A stretch of 5,438 nt of DNA from JBPCPM01 sp050999155. Lineage in GTDB: Bacteria > Actinomycetota > Thermoleophilia > Solirubrobacterales > 70-9. The notes below the pieces were generated by a model. That model was given only the letters and a program-made list of their open reading frames with translations. It searched no databases and had not been told where the DNA came from. The position numbers were made by a program, and so were the translations under genes. Location: the NCBI GenBank assembly GCA_050999155.1, contig JBPCPM010000161.1, positions 1-5,438 of the forward strand, read 5' to 3'. This document shows positions 5,307 to 5,438 of this stretch, piece by piece; positions within the stretch are counted from its first letter, which is position 1; each line of letters starts with the position of its first letter.

Positions 5307-5438
5307 TCACGACGACTCGAGGTTCGGCTGCCCGGGCATGTTCCAGCGGAGGATCAGCCGGGTGCCGCGCTCGACACCGAGGACGCTGAGCGTGGCGGTG
5401 TCCAGCGCGAGCAGGCGGCCCGCGTCGGGCGGCAGGCC
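5307..5438 (-). CDS. Histidine phosphatase family protein, C-terminal 43 residues (partial)
   Basis: The - strand frame running in from the right edge encodes 43 residues ending at TGA 5309-5307. It contains LPPDAGRLLALDTATLSVLG followed by VERGTRLILRWN and a short tail. The pattern 'Leu-Pro-x-x-Ala-Gly-Arg ... Leu-Asp-Thr-Ala-x-Leu-Ser-Val-Leu-Gly ... Arg-Trp-Asn' is what I know from the C-terminal end of actinobacterial histidine phosphatase (phosphoglycerate mutase-like) proteins. The RHG catalytic motif would be near the N-terminus, outside the window, so activity and substrate cannot be judged. It reads toward the small ORF and the antitoxin-like gene on the same strand. Confidence 0.7.
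   Translation of the reverse strand, partial: GLPPDAGRLLALDTATLSVLGVERGTRLILRWNMPGQPNLESS

Overview
The window comes from a very GC-rich bacterium, most likely an actinobacterium. The signs are GC-dominated third codon positions, frequent GTG starts, genes overlapping by 4 bases, and a lipoprotein binding protein with a Gly/Thr-rich linker of actinobacterial style. I cannot place it below phylum from sequence alone.

Bases 1-4776 (+ strand) hold one compact operon for a complete branched-chain amino acid-type (HAAT/Liv family) ABC importer. In order these are a lipid-anchored periplasmic-type binding protein (85-1434), the LivH permease (1456-2334), the LivM permease (2331-3335), the LivG ATPase (3332-4078) and the LivF ATPase (4078-4776). 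Every LivH-to-LivF junction is a stop/start overlap, so translation is probably coupled. The binding protein captures the ligand outside the membrane, LivH and LivM form the channel, and LivG and LivF power it. The ligand may be Leu/Ile/Val, another amino acid, an amide or urea; the sequence does not decide this. An upstream gene may end at base 37, and the operon promoter lies outside the window.

The 5' end of the binding-protein gene is odd. The best ribosome-binding site and start (GAGGAG, GTG at 34) are followed at codon 3 by an in-frame TGA. If that TGA were CGA, the protein would have a textbook lipoprotein signal peptide. As written, the first in-frame start (GTG at 85) leaves only 8 residues before the lipobox cysteine.

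Bases 4777-5438 read on the - strand, convergent with the operon. From the right end they hold the last 43 residues of a histidine phosphatase-like protein (5307-5438), a small AT-richer gap with a 34-codon ORF (5174-5278), and a 118-residue ribbon-helix-helix protein resembling CopG-type antitoxins (4814-5170). The 34-codon ORF ends in a motif like the C-terminus of BrnT toxins but is far too short to be one. The antitoxin may therefore be an orphan beside a decayed toxin gene.

Most of the window is a conventional transporter operon. The points worth a second look are the early stop in the binding-protein gene, the possible toxin remnant, and an altered Q-loop region in LivF. I see no rRNA, tRNA, CRISPR array, insertion sequence or riboswitch.
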